This document shows positions 10,601-22,487 of a stretch of 64,000 nt of DNA, in pieces; positions within the stretch are counted from its first letter, which is position 1; every line of letters begins with the position of its first letter. A program made the translations under genes and the position numbers. Below the pieces are notes generated by a model that did not search any database, was not told the DNA's origin, and worked only from the letters and a program-made list of their open reading frames with translations. The stretch comes from Pieris napi (lineage: Eukaryota > Arthropoda > Insecta > Lepidoptera > Pieridae), in contig NC_062252.1 in the NCBI RefSeq assembly GCF_905475465.1, positions 9,920,001 to 9,984,000 of the forward strand, given 5' to 3'.

Positions 10601-12589
10601 ACATACAGACAAGACCTAGGGCTACTTGTTTAAACCTTGGTCACTTAAATGTTGCGGCAAAGAATAATAGCTCAATCTAACACACCACATGTTCTAAGCA
10701 ATTTAAATTTTTGGTACTCGTTAAAAATCTCGTACTTTTTATTATGAATTCAAAGACAGCGCCATCTAGTTTTAGATAATGCATTCTGATGTATCGTGGA
10801 TGAAGGATTCATATCGTATTCAAGTTTCCACATGAACGTCTAGATGTCGTTATTATTCATTAAATAAATGCAATTAAATGATTCTTCAAAATCCAAAAAT
10901 TCCATTCAAAATGCAAATTCTTCTTATGATAAAACTAATTTGTAACTACGAGTTTATATACGCAAGATTGCCTTAATCCTACTTACAGTCTCTATGGAGA
11001 AGACACTCTTTTTTATTTTAACCAGAAATATTCCAACTCAGGGAACATCTGAATTTAATTAAATCCGGTTTAATATCTTTTTGAGATATTTATTTCGCAC
11101 GCATTTCTAAAATATATATGTAATATTAGGATAATCATATTGGCTTTTGTCTTCCTCTAAATTATTTTTATTTCAATGTTGCAATTGTTTGAGGTGCGAA
11201 TGACATAAAAACTTAGTATTTTTATAAAAACTGTATTCAATTAAAGAGAAATAAAATATTGTATAAGCTACCAAAACTCAGTCTTGAAACAAAAGCGAGA
11301 TCATTAAGAGAAACAATAAACAGACGAAATTAACATAATTATATTGGTTTCGCGTGAGAACAAGGCAGGTGAAACACCTTTGAAATACAAATGTATTGTT
11401 TTAAGGCTCCCCAGATAAACCCGAGTCGCTACTGGCTGTATTTCCGTTGCCATGGAAACGGCTACTGGGCAAAAACTAAGCTTTCATAGGACAATAAGGT
11501 AAACATAGTTTGTCTTTGACTATAGAGTTCTTGTATAAATTCGAATATTCATGTTAAATGTACACGAATATAAAAAAATGGTTCTAAATTTAAATTAATT
11601 AACTCGTGTAAAGTGCGTGTAAACTAAGGACGTGAAAATCATAGACATAATTATGTAGGAATAATGAAAATATTATGTTCAAATATTCAAGTCTTTCCTC
11701 CAACTTCGATTTTGTTTTCATTGGAGTAGACTCTTGGGCCGGGCTTAAGTGCTAAATAAAGATTGGCGCCTTGTAGATAGTACCGGTGAACCCAGAGCTG
11801 GTGCTTTCCTCACTCAACGAATAAGTATCGCAATACAGCGAGGAAATGCTACCAGCGTTAAAGATACTCAGGGACCAAACTTTTTAAATTTGTTTTAATT
11901 TTCTTTTTCCCCTATCATTATTACATTGTATATTTGCGGATGCTTGGCGGACCCATGCCTTCAATATAATATAGAGTCCCCTCATGTTGTGTGCTATTTT
12001 GCGCGCTACTCGATTGTGAGGAAGTTGCATGGATCTGGGTAGCACTGCCTTCTTAAGTTCTCATGTCATTTTCGGTATATCCTTTCTATAACATATTTTT
12101 ATAAGTATCTTATCATCCTCAATTTATCATGTAAAAAAGACACTCCTTTCAATCATTTTGCTTTAAAATATGCTTGTGAAGAGCTGCAATATGTATGTGA
12201 TGAACACCATTACAAGTTGCTCCATATGTTAGAATGAATGATGATTCAAGTACAGGAAATTAAAAAACAACTTATTTCTCAACTTAATCTTTCGTCTCTT
12301 TCTGTCAAGTTTTGTTAACACTGTGATATGAGAGGCGAGTACTTTATTACGGTGCAATGGAATTACTTTTATAAATAAGGGGAAGAACCAGCAGCTAACA
12401 TGGCGAAATGGTTTCATTTATTAAGGCAAACTTGCGTATATAAGATGAAACGTTCATTGTTTGCAATTTGCGTTACTAACCGAAAGCGATACTATTATAT
12501 TGTTATACATACCTACTTTACATTTAGTTATACATCATATTTTATAATTTATATTTGATTCGATAATAATGAGTACCACCTGAGATCAT
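10601..12589. other. Intergenic; contains a LINE-C relic near 11750-11960
   Basis: Mostly unassigned. Bases 11750-11960 match the LINE-C relic at 18300-18490 (GAGGAAATGCT.CCAGCGTTAAAG and AAACTTTTTAAATTTGTTT), which is noncoding here. No host gene is visible. Confidence 0.45.
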
Positions 12590-12809
12590 TTGTCTATCCC
12601 ATAGGCAAGTAGGTGATCGGCCTCCTGTGCCTGACACACACCGTCTTTTTGGGTCTAAGTCAAGCGGGTATCCTTACGATGTTTTCCTTCATCGTTCGAG
12701 CGAATGTTAAATGCGCATATGGAAAGACAGTGCATCAGTGCGCAGCAGGGGATCAAACCTACGACCTCAGGGATGGGTTACACGCTTAAGCCACTAGGCA
12801 AACACTGCT
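12590..12809 (-). mobile_element. SINE family A
   Basis: The minus-strand head, box B (GGTTTGATCCCC) and CGCTCGAACGATGAAGG body are present. The 3' tail is truncated. Confidence 0.8.
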
Positions 12810-12886
12810 CTATTTTAAATAAATACCGATCCATTAAGAATGGCGTTATAACCCTGAATCTCTTGTGTTTATCATAATCATAATAA

Positions 12887-13210
12887 TTTATTTGCAAGAA
12901 TATGGTATAAAAATCTTATGGTTGTACAATCTTAACTCCGCATATTCTGCCACATATAATGGCGTGCAAATTTATCGTACTACGTACATAATTAAAAATT
13001 AGAATTTTACTATATTACAATCAAACCTTATGTAATTTTATAATCACATTATTTTAAATACGCACAATCAGCCATATATAAATAGGCATGCAAATGTCAT
13101 AAATTTTTGCAATGTCATATAATAAAAACATAAACATAATGTTATAATAATAAGTCAAGCTATTTATAATCAATTGTTGTCAAATATCTCAATAACAATG
13201 TCTAAATCAA
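12887..13210 (-). repeat. LINE-K 3' untranslated remnant and adjoining repeat
   Basis: 12887-12975 is the reverse complement of the region shared by 24680-24875 and 63640-63830 (GCGCGCCATTGTGTGTGGCA type). 13060-13200 resembles 54060-54160 (AATCAGCCATAT..AAATAGGCATGCAAATG). Confidence 0.55.
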
Positions 13211-13570
13211 GAAGTGTAATACATAAGTAATTTTAATAAATAAGTAATTTGCGTTATGTACCGGATACCGTAGGTTTTCTAACGATGTTTTCCGTTACTA
13301 AACAATCGTGTCTTGATTAAACAAATCCAATCCAAGTTGAATGTCGTTTTGTCCATATAAATTACACGATATTTCTATTTCCCGTGAACATGATATAAAA
13401 TTCAATAACACAGCTAATACAGCGCCCGGCTTTGAAACGAAACACCACGCAATTAATAAAGATGTTATTTCAGAACGCTTTATTATTCTGTTAGATGATA
13501 CGATCTTTTTAAACTATAATAAAAAACTCATAAACAACGGCAGTAATTTTACTCTCTTAAACGAATACTG

Positions 13571-13770
13571 AGCAATGTTGGCCTAGTGGCTTCAGCGTGC
13601 GACTGTCGTCCTTGAGGTCGTAGGTTTGATCCGCTTGACGTAGACCCAAAAAGACGGTGTGTGTCAGGCACAGGAGGCGGATCACCTATTTGCCTATGAG
13701 ATTGACAAATGATATTAATACATATGCAGAAATCTTAGGCCCAAACCTAAATAAGGCATCACTGATTTAT
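13571..13770 (+). mobile_element. SINE family A, internally deleted
   Basis: Head and tail are present (AGCAATGTTGGCCTAGTGGC to GGCATCACTGATTTATTT), but most of the body between box B and GTAGACCCAAAAAGACGG is deleted. Confidence 0.85.
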
Positions 13771-13795
13771 TTATTTATAATTATCTGACCCGGCT

Positions 13796-14056
13796 AACTC
13801 TCATCCCTGAGGTCGTAGGTTCGATTCCCGGCTGTGCACCAATAAACTTTCTTTCTATGTGCACAGTTAACATTCGCTCGAACGGTGAAGGAAAGCATCG
13901 TGAGGAAACCGACATGTCTTAGACCCAAAAAGTCGACGGCGTGTGTCAGGCACTGGAGGCTGATCACCTACTTGCCTATTAGATTAAAATATGATCGTGA
14001 GACAGATTCAGAAATCTGAGCCCCAGAGCTAAAGAGGTTGTAGCGCCACTGATTTT
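13796..14056 (+). mobile_element. SINE family A, 5' truncated
   Basis: Starts at CTCATCCCTGAGGTCGTAGG inside the tRNA-like part, then runs full length to GGTTGTAGCGCCACTGATTT. It lies 25 bp behind the previous SINE in the same direction. Confidence 0.85.
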
Positions 14057-14200
14057 TTAAACGAATATTAGTGTTTATTCTTCGATTTTCCAGTTGGCAC
14101 CAGCTAAGCATGGCTGCCTTATGTCAAAAATGTATTGGATTTGACATATTGGACCCTAAACTTAGCGGTAGGACTTCTCATTGGACCAGTGAATTTATGT

Positions 14201-14700
14201 TTTTTTTATAGAACTGAGGCAAACGGGCAGGAGGATCACCGGATGTTAAGTGATACCGCTGCCCATACACTCTCAATACTAGAGGGCTCGCGAGTGCGAT
14301 GCCGGACTTTTAGGAATTGGTACGCTGTTTTCTAGAAGGACCCTTAGTCGAATTGGTTTGGAAATACTTCAGTGTGCAGCTGGTTTCACATAGTGGTGGT
14401 ACGCGGCAAAAACAGGAGGGCAAAACTTGCTGAGATTCTTGCTCGTTCTTCTCAGAACAAGGCCTCCTGGTAGTTTTGCGAACGGATGGCGTAGTCCTGC
14501 TCTTTCGTGAATTTTGTAAACGTTGTTGACATTCATAAGCATGCTCTAAGAAGCATCTAAATTGAATAAACGTATTTTGATTTTGATTTTGATTTTTGAA
14601 ACAGTTGTGGAACGTCGGATGTCGAGGTGATACGGGTGGAATTTCGTATTCTGCCTCGACGTCCGTGATGAAACTAAGCTACAGGTATTAATCCGAACAA
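14201..14700 (-). mobile_element. LINE-J fragment interrupted by another insertion
   Basis: 14201-14425 and 14605-14700 are consecutive parts of the LINE-J 3' end on the minus strand (compare 52850-53170). They are split by the plus-strand piece 14426-14604. Stops and frameshifts are present. Confidence 0.8.
14426..14604 (+). mobile_element. Retroelement tail inserted into LINE-J
   Basis: A 179-bp plus-strand piece ending in AATAAACGTATTTTGATTTT repeats, a LINE-type 3' tail. It interrupts an otherwise collinear LINE-J copy, so it is the younger insertion. Confidence 0.65.
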
Positions 14701-15283
14701 CTAGTAGTAACAAGTACATAAAATTACGCTTTAATTGCGTAATTTTAAACTAAATGTAATGTCAAATTAATTTATTAACAGACGAAGCCTACGCTATTAT
14801 TTTGAATATTAAAAATAAATAAATCAGTGGCGCTCAGTAAGTGATTAAAATTACTCAAAACAAATGTAATGTCGGTGGAAAGAAATGTTTTAAACTGTAG
14901 AAGTTTTATAAAAAAGAGTTCTCACAGTTGAAACAGTGTCTATTAAACCGCATAAAAATTTGCTGCTAAATTTAAAAACTATTAATTAAAAAAACGATGT
15001 CGGTCTTTAACTAACAAAATTGTTCCAGAAAAAATATTGTAAGATTCTCAACCAGGTTTAATTTTTGGAAAATCTTTTAGTCTATGATTTCAACCATAGA
15101 TTAAATTATACTCTATGCTCACACAAGCAAAAGCGTAGATCTGTTAAGTGCCCAAGTAATACCTTAAGTAGAAACAGCTTAGTATGTTGAACAATTTACA
15201 CCGCATTTGCATTTAGCGTTGCATTAAGCGGTTTGCCAGACACTTTGTAAAACATAATTATACATAATAGACCGTATATCTTA
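14701..15283. other. Intergenic, no gene seen
   Basis: AT-rich. A short SINE-A tail remnant (AAATCAGTGGCGCT) is at 14821-14834. Nothing else is recognised. Confidence 0.4.
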
Positions 15284-15695
15284 TCTATAATATAAAGATG
15301 AATCGCAAAATATGTTGGTAAGCGCATAACTCAACAACGCCTGGACCAATTTGGCCAATTCTTTTTTATAATATTCCTTGAAGTACCATGGTTCTTACGG
15401 AGAGAAAAATTAAAAAAATTGAGTGAAAAAGTCTAAAAACAACACTTTTCTATATTCCCATACATAATATTCGTAATAATATTTTTTCTTCGTCAATTTG
15501 AACTTTAATACCATATCATAATGTTCAAGTGTTAGTAAAGGGAAGGGAAGGTAAATTTTTTGACATCATGTATTTGTTGTCTTATCAACTTCCTTATTTT
15601 AATTTAATAACTAGCCAGGTGTCCCGAAAAGCAGAATAAGTATTAAAAAAAAAGAATCGACTGTTAGGCGGTACGATGTTCGCCAGGCCAGCTAG
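15284..15695 (+). mobile_element. Non-autonomous Helitron
   Basis: Begins TCTATAATATAAAGATGAAT and ends GCCAGCTAG, flanked by A (15283) and T (15696), exactly the Helitron 5'-TC...CTAG-3' insertion between A and T. It is 412 bp and noncoding. A second partial relative follows at about 15700-15830. Confidence 0.75.
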
Positions 15696-16179
15696 TATAT
15701 ATTATATAAAAATTAATCCCTATTTCCCTTGGTCACAGCATCACGCGTGAACGGCTGGACCGATTTTGCTAATTCTTTTTTTGTTGTGTTTGTTATTGTC
15801 AGGAGAAGATTCTTATGACCTTCAGTTTTTGTGTCAATAATTAATAAATAGAAAATAAAACGAATTTAAAAGGTTTGGTCCCTGTAGCCTTAAATGCTGT
15901 CATTTCCTCATTTTCATTTGCGCAGCAAACGCGCAGAAGATATCACCTGATATTAATGGATAACCATAGACACTAACATTGCCAGAACTTTAACTTAAAG
16001 CAAGCCAATATTGAAAGGTTGGCAATCTACTATTTTTAAACGGTTTTATTTAGCTCACCCCGTTTGTTTTATTCTTGGGTCAAATTTAGTAATTCAAATT
16101 TCACCCTCTTCCTGTCAACCGATTAATCTGAAATTTTGTATACACTTTGGATTTTGATGACAATACAATAAACTAAATA

Positions 16180-16335
16180 AATAAAATAAAAATAAATAAA
16201 TATTATATAATATATAAATATATATTATTATAGATATAAAATAATAATAATATAATATATATATATATATATATATATAACATTATATTAAAAACTGTAT
16301 CTATTTTATTAATTAAATATATATTATATTAATAT
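16180..16335. repeat. AT-rich low-complexity tract
   Basis: Runs of TATAATATA and (TA)n over about 150 bp. Confidence 0.9.
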
Positions 16336-16439
16336 TATAGAATTGATTTATTTATATAAACTAACGGGCAAGGAACCTTGCAATAATGAAGCACTAAATG
16401 AATTTAACAGAATGCGAAATAAAAACTAAAAACTAGAAA

Positions 16440-17199
16440 ATAAAAATAGGTAAAAAAACTTTTTAAGTTAAACGTTTTATGTTAAACATACATTGCAATG
16501 TTTAAGATAAATGTACTAAAAACCAAAAAATAATAAAATAGATACAGTCGTGGGAATTATAAACATATGCATAGACTAGACTAAAATAAAACCGTAGGGC
16601 ACGTCAATTGTCTACAATCGTTGATTAAAATGTTTGTTTTGTAATGTTACACTATAATTAGGCAGTTGTTCAACCGACAACGATGGACGTGTGATAAGTA
16701 GGGCTAGAATGTGGAAACAAGCTAGCAAGCTCGATTATAAGCGAGTTTTAGGGTTTCATAGTGGTGAGCGAGTAGTACTTTTATCATATGTTTTGTCGAT
16801 TAAAGACAAACTACGAGCAGTGAAACGATTCCTCGCCAGCCAGCAGTGTGAATGTCCAACGATAAACTAGTTGAAACATCTCTTTTATTTACATGGAGTG
16901 TATAACTATTGGAATCTCCATGAGCAAGAAAATAGTAAGTAATTTCCTGACCGTCTGCGGGCCAACTGCCTATTTTAACGACGAATTAAACGATTCTTCT
17001 ATCGCACATTAAGTCGATAATTTGTAGACAATTGACATGCCCCACGGTTTTATTTTAGTCTAGTCTATGCATATGTTTATAATTCCCACGACTGTATCTA
17101 TTTTATTATTTTTTGGTTTTTAGTACATTTATCTTAAACATTGCAATGTATGTTTAACATAAAACGTTTAACTTAAAAAGTTTTTTTACCTATTTTTAT
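16440..17199. mobile_element. Foldback element with ~170-bp terminal inverted repeats
   Basis: 16440-16612 and 17030-17199 are near-identical reverse complements. The outer part is TAGGTAAAAAAACTTTTTAA and the inner part runs to GACAATTG. A 420-bp unique centre separates them. No transposase was found; the centre has no convincing reading frame. The right arm ends three bases before the lipase relic. Confidence 0.85.
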
Positions 17200-17202
17200 A
17201 AC

Positions 17203-17488
17203 TATGGACAGTTGATAAACTCTGGTCATTTCCGCCAATTTGACTATAATGTGTTGAATTTGACGAAATATGGTCCTTGAAGATTATATAGATAAAATAA
17301 CTACACCATTAGTAATAATGTTTGATGATTTGATGTCAGCATCAGAGGATGTAAAACTTCTGAAGTCAAAACTTGCTAATGTTGTTTACTTTGATAAGGT
17401 TCCAAATTTTAGCTTTAATCACTTCAATTACCTCTTCTCCAAGGACTTACAAACATTGTTATTGCCTCAAATTATGGAGTTACTTTAG
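17203..17488 (+). pseudogene. Acid lipase (lipase-3 / gastric lipase family) C-terminal fragment, frameshifted
   Basis: From 17203 the first frame reads YGQLINSGHFRQFDYN, then LNLTKYG, the signature lead-in of insect acid lipases. It hits a stop at 17278. A second frame, shifted by one base and open from 17270, continues with VLEDYIDKITTPLVI, SEDVKLLKSKLANVVYFDKV, FNHFNYLFSKD and LLPQIMELL, ending at TAG 17486-17488. This covers roughly the last 95 residues of a normally ~400-residue enzyme. The catalytic His (FNH) survives. The acid motif, usually GDNDWLA in this family, is degraded to FDDLMSA. The nucleophile domain is absent and nothing lipase-like lies upstream, so this is a dead partial copy or the last exon of a rearranged gene. 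It abuts the foldback element on its left and a hairpin on its right. Confidence 0.85.
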
Positions 17489-17491
17489 GAT

Positions 17492-17549
17492 TATATTTGA
17501 CTTCGAAACATCGATACTAATCAGTATCGATGTTTCGAAGTCAAATATA
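17492..17549. repeat. Perfect hairpin, 27-bp arms, 4-nt loop
   Basis: 17492-17518 and 17523-17549 are exact reverse complements around AATC. It starts three bases after the lipase-relic stop codon. Confidence 0.95.
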
Positions 17550-18196
17550 TTCAAAGCATAAATATAAATTGGTATAGTAATATTGTACTACTGTCTCGGG
17601 CCAAGGTTTGAGTGAATTTAAAACAATAAATTGCGTCTTTTAAAGTCGGTTAAATGAGCACCACCCCCCAGGCAGTCTAAGTCACGAACCAATTTCCTAT
17701 ACAGCGCGTGACACAATATTCAATTTCCGATTCGAGATACTATTTTTAAAACGTGTTTAGTTTCCAGATGCAATTTTTAATATCTTAGAGAGCTACTGTT
17801 ATCTATATTATGAATTTTCCAAGAATTCTCATCTCGGAAAATGCCACTTTTACAGACATTTAAAATATTATATTTAAACTGAAGTTGACATTTTTGTATA
17901 TACCCTCCGCTATTCGCTGATAATAAAAGTATTTCTATAATATTGTTTCATTGGATCTCCATCGGGCATATTATTAAAATTATTATGCATCAAATATAAA
18001 ATATTAAAAATAAAATTAATTCTCTTTACGAAATTTTAATTTAAAAAATAGAATTTCTATAAGGTAATTCACCCTTCTCACTCTCTCTCAATCGCTCCCT
18101 TTTCTTCGACAAAAACGCTGCACATCTTCGTGACGTTTTTACCCTCATGCGCCTTAAGAAGTTTCACTTCCAAAAAAATACAATGCAGAAATTTGC
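17550..18196. other. Intergenic, no gene seen
   Basis: Unassigned AT-rich sequence with no coding signal on either strand. Confidence 0.4.
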
Positions 18197-18245
18197 AAAG
18201 CACTGTTGGTTAAGTGGCTTAAGCGTGCAAGCTTCTTCTGTGAAG
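18197..18245 (+). mobile_element. SINE family A head fragment
   Basis: AGCACTGTTGG..AAGTGGCTTAAGCGTGC matches only the tRNA-like head. Confidence 0.5.
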
Positions 18246-18277
18246 ACGGAAGTTCCTAAAATCTAATTAGCAAGTAT

Positions 18278-18490
18278 CTATTAGTATCTATCTATCTATC
18301 TAGATAGATAGTGCCGATGACCCCAGAGGTCCCTGTGAGAGAGACCCTGTGAGGAAATGCTGCTAGCGTTAAAGGTGCAAACTTTTTAAATTTGTTTAAA
18401 TTTTCTATTTATTTATTTGAATATTATTATTACTATGTAGGGTAAGAATGTTGTAAATTATTTTATTTGTGTATTGGAAACGTTATATTA
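18278..18490 (+). mobile_element. LINE-C 3' relic with (TATC)n/(GATA)n junction
   Basis: 18278-18310 is TATCTATCTATC meeting GATAGATAG head to head. 18310-18490 then matches LINE-C remnants at 11750 and 19760/20391 (GAGGAAATGCTGCTAGCGTT, AAACTTTTTAAATTTGTTTA, ATTATTATTACTATGTAGGG). Confidence 0.6.
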
Positions 18491-18807
18491 TTTTTTAACA
18501 CAACAATGATGATTGTACACCACGTGAAGCATGACAGCTACATAATATACAACCAGTAAGCTTGTGACTCATTCTTTGTTCAATTTGCAGTTTTCATATT
18601 ACAAATAGTTCTGTGAAAAGCTACAAATGATCTAGATATCTATTCCCTGGCTCAATGCTGTCTATGAGGTCCGAACATCGCAAGGTGTTATAGGGTTGCC
18701 TTTGTACATGTACTTACACAATGATATTTCATTTTTGTATAGAATTACAATTATAATAAATTCCTTTTACAGACTGCAAAGACTAAAAATGAAACAACTT
18801 TCTTATG

Positions 18808-19001
18808 TTTATTCTTAAGGCAATTTCTGCCGCGCACCACCACTATGTGAAACCAGCTGCCCACTGAAGTATTTCCGAACCAATTCGACTTAGGGTCCTT
18901 CAAGATAAGAGCGTACCAATTCTTAAAAGGCCGGCAACGCAATTGCGAGCCCTCTGGCATTGAGAGTGTCCATGGACGGCGGTATCACTTAACATCAGGT
19001 G
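18808..19001 (+). mobile_element. LINE-J 3'-end fragment with short inverted piece
   Basis: The plus strand runs from AAGGCAATTTCTGCCGCGCA to CTTAACATCAGGTG. 19001-19045 is a second, opposite-strand scrap of the same family (CTCTTTTCTTGAAGGACC). Confidence 0.8.
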
Positions 19002-19489
19002 CCCATCGACACTCGCACTCTTTTCTTGAAGGACCAGGATGCGACGTTTCCCGCATACGCTGTTAATGTATGATACGGTTTCAAAAAATCGTTAAGTTGA
19101 ATTTTAACCTTTACTTTATTGAAGAAAATATTTTTTTGCGATAAGTTTAATTTATTTTTGTTTATGTCATCGGGTGAGGATACTCGAATTGGAATTATAA
19201 GTTGGCAACCCTAGTTGGTTATACCCCGTTATCCCCGGAGAAATTATCGGACGAGTCAGTCTTCCCTGTTATTATACTTTGTAACCAGCTCTGATAATAT
19301 TTTCTATGCAAAACTCGTATATGTATTTTGTTATATTGGTCATATCACTTTAGGATCATTTTGGCATTAAATTCTCACGTCGAATATCGTGAAAAAATGT
19401 ACAGATATTTTTAAAATGTGTGGACAAATGTTCTTTACTAGCATATAGTTTTAGCTTCTAAATCTTTATCAAATTAAAGTCCGTTCGTG

Positions 19490-20455
19490 TGTGTAGTACT
19501 GCAGTCATCTCTGGGTGCTGCCAAATGTCATATGGGTGCCTTGGATGCTATTAAGAGGCGGGCTAAGCGAATTGAAGACGACTATTCACTCGTTAAATCT
19601 CAACTCTTAAGTCTTGATCATCGCCGTTCAGTTGCCTGCCTTTCATTTGTCTATATATTGCACTAGAATGTTCCATGGAACTACACAATTCCGTCATCCC
19701 CTTTCAAACAACGCTCATCTTGAAGCATGGTAAAGGCACTGCCACAGGGACCTGGGTTTTAATTTTCTATTTATTAATTACTAGCGACCCGTCCTGGCTT
19801 CGCATGGGTGCAATGCTGATACTAAATTCAAAGTGCTATAGAGTATAGGGAGAACCGCGGCCTCCGACGACGCGGTGCGTCCCGCAATTTTTAAATTTGT
19901 AATATCTTCGAAAATATTCATTTAAATCATATGCTGTAAAGGGCCATATAGATCTATATAAAATCAACAATGTATTTAAGGTATTTAATTGGATAAGGAT
20001 TAATGCTGTATTGGTTAAAATCGCTTCGAAAATTAGCCATTATTCGTCGTAAAAAGTAAATGACAAAAAAATATTATTGTGGGATATCCATAAGAGATAG
20101 ACATATACCATCGCGGAGTTTTCTGTAGACCTTTTCAATGTGTACAATACTTAGTACATTATTTTGATAAATCTCGTAGGGAAAAAATGAAATTATTTAC
20201 GACATCACATTATAAACCTCAAAAATAACAGTATTTCTCCATTATTTAATGGATGTTATATACATATATACCTTTCTCTTCAATTACTCTATCTATTTAA
20301 AAAAAACGCCTCAAAATCCGTTGCGTAGTTTTAAAGATTTAAGCATACATAGGGACAGAGAAAGCGACTTTGTTTTATACTATGTAGTGATTATTATTGC
20401 TATTTTATGAATCTTCTAAATACTGTATATTTGTGTGTTGGAATAAATTGATTTA
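19490..20455 (+). mobile_element. LINE-C reverse-transcriptase C-terminal relic, split by a Helitron
   Basis: From about 19505 the plus strand encodes GALDAIKRRAKRIEDDYSLV, then LLSLDHRRSVACLSFVYILH, the thumb/C-terminal motif (LDxIQRRAxR...LDxLxHRR) of CR1/Jockey-type LINEs, followed by a stop. The 3' untranslated part resumes after the Helitron at 20391-20455 (ATTATTATTGCTATTTTATG). It is 5' truncated and dead. Confidence 0.8.
19781..20390 (-). mobile_element. Non-autonomous Helitron nested in LINE-C
   Basis: On the minus strand it starts TCACTACATAGTATAAAACA and ends GGGTCGCTAG, flanked by A and T. The TATAAAACAAAGTCGCTTTC 5' end is a common lepidopteran Helitron signature. It is 610 bp, with no Rep/helicase coding. 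Confidence 0.85.
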
Positions 20456-21149
20456 GACAATTTCATCGCGATATTCTCGTATGTTTTCAGTTTCTTACTG
20501 AAAATATTTAGGTGATGGAAGATAGCGCCTACATGAATACAAAAATCTCTTATCCACGAGCAAATTTACTGAACACATTGAATTATTGAGTAAACTATTG
20601 TGCGACTCGGAGCGACGTGAGACGAATGGTACTACTATTGGCTGGATGCGAGGTGACTACTAAATTGTAAAGATTTTTATTGGATTTTCAAAACTTTCGG
20701 AGTGGTTTGCGGAAGGCCGCCCTAAAATTCAGCTTTTGAAGCTATTAAGTGCAATGCTTCCAGTTATTTTATACTAATCGGTGCGATTTTGACATATAAA
20801 TAATATGTTTTTGTTTCTAAATTAAAAATGTATATATAACGTTAATTATATAGTAAATGCTTTAGATGCGGACAGCGGCTTTCGCAACTATATATATTTT
20901 AAGTTTTATATACATTTGTAATACTCGCGTAATCATAAGCAATGAATGTTTTTTGAGCTTTATTGAGAATAATTTAAAAGAAATAAGGAAATAGTAACTA
21001 CTTTCTTATTACTATAAGATGTAGTGCAACGGGCGGCCTTACTTACCATGAGATCTTAGCGTCTTCTTTAGCGTATCGAGGTAATTTACTATGATTTTAA
21101 AATGTACTTAGAAAACAAAAGATTAATGGATAGCAAAGTTATTCGGTTA
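20456..21149. other. Intergenic, no gene seen
   Basis: Unassigned except a scrap of repeat G at 21025-21045 (GTGCAACGGGCGGCCTTA). Confidence 0.4.
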
Positions 21150-21310
21150 ATTTTATTTATTCTATTTATTTACACTTCGTTGCATAACAATATAAAAATT
21201 TAACGATTTTAGAGGGCATCTAGAGCTCGCTTTCGAGCGATCACTTCCAGACAACCACTGTGAGAAAAAAAATGTATTAAATTAGATAAGGTAGGCAAGT
21301 AGTGCAAGAA
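21150..21310 (-). repeat. Dispersed repeat G, diverged
   Basis: TTATTTACACTTCGTTGC start and TTTCGAGCGATCACTTCCAG, then AACCACTG, match the 41565-41851 copy. The GGGCGGCC core is lost. Confidence 0.55.
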
Positions 21311-21499
21311 TACATATTATATATTGTTAATAAGAAAAAAGAACTAAACAGGAACAAAAAACAAATTAAACTAATAAAGGATACATGAAAAGTGAAAAGT
21401 GCACATGAATCATAATAATTTAATTTAAGATCAGTCTCACGTCAGTTAGTAGTTAGTACGAAAGTTAGGGATACGATGTGGACAGTGCAATTTTATCTA

Positions 21500-21725
21500 T
21501 ATTTATCTATATATATATCACCGCTAGAAAAGGCTCTTTATTCGTACCTAGGTATTGATCCTTATCAAAATAAATACCAACGTTTCACATAAGCTACAAT
21601 TTAATGGCATAACCACCAAAAACGCATGGTGGATTGGTGTTCTCCTGCCTTTTCTCTTGAAAAGTATACTACTATGTAATATAACAAAAATCTTAGCCAC
21701 AGCAACGCTTGGCCGAGTCTACTAG
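21500..21725 (+). mobile_element. Helitron family 2 (GTCTACTAG end)
   Basis: The last 200 bp are the reverse complement of 31371-31580 (CGCTAGAAAAGGCTCTTTAT, CAACGTTTCACATAAGCTAC). It ends GGCCGAGTCTACTAG followed by T. The 5' end is degenerate. Confidence 0.75.
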
Positions 21726-22204
21726 TATAAAAATAACTTAATTATTATATTTTTAGGTAATACTTGGTTATAGCTGTAAATAAATAAATTAATGAGTGTT
21801 TTACGAATTTTACAGTATCTCGCTATTAATTATGTAAAACATTTGTCATAAAATAATATTTGTAATTTTTAATACCAGTTATAATACCAGTCTCGAATCA
21901 GTATTCAGTGCTCGCGTTTGTTTGGCAATAAATTACAAAGTTTCACTTGAAACCAACAAACTTCTTGAATATCATTAATTCTAACGAAGCTCCAATCTTA
22001 GTAATAAGTAGGATTCGGGTCGTTTCGGTTATAAGCGTTTGCGGGAGCGATTTTATCGGACGAGTCAGTCTTCATTTTTATATCTATTTTATTGTATCGT
22101 TAACAACTTAATAGGTACATATAGCACGTATAAGCTGTGTAATGTGTATGTATGACTAGACCTGTAAATGATACTTACCATAGTATTGTCTTTTATTGAC
22201 ATAA

Positions 22205-22487
22205 CTTTTAGACATAGAAAAACACTTCTTGAGCCATTTCTGCCAAAACTCTCCATCTTTTAGTCGATACCAACTCCGGGGAAACAAATACAGATAACAC
22301 AACTTTTTCTACAGCTGTGATACTTTTTGACATCCAACACCTTTTGTCTTCAGTCACCGTGACCACGCACGTTGTAAAGCACGCGAAACGTCGGTTAAAT
22401 TTAAAATTATGTAAAATAATTGTAAATTTATAATAAAACATAACTTCAAATCCGTTAAAAAAGTGTTTTTCTATGATACTTACCAAT
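22205..22487. mobile_element. MITE-P (AGAAAAACACTT terminus)
   Basis: Termini AGAAAAACACTTCTT and AAAAGTGTTTTTCT are inverted repeats. The interior AACCGACGTTTCGCGTGCTT (reverse strand) and CACGCACG segment is shared with the MITE at 49228-49461. Confidence 0.7.
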
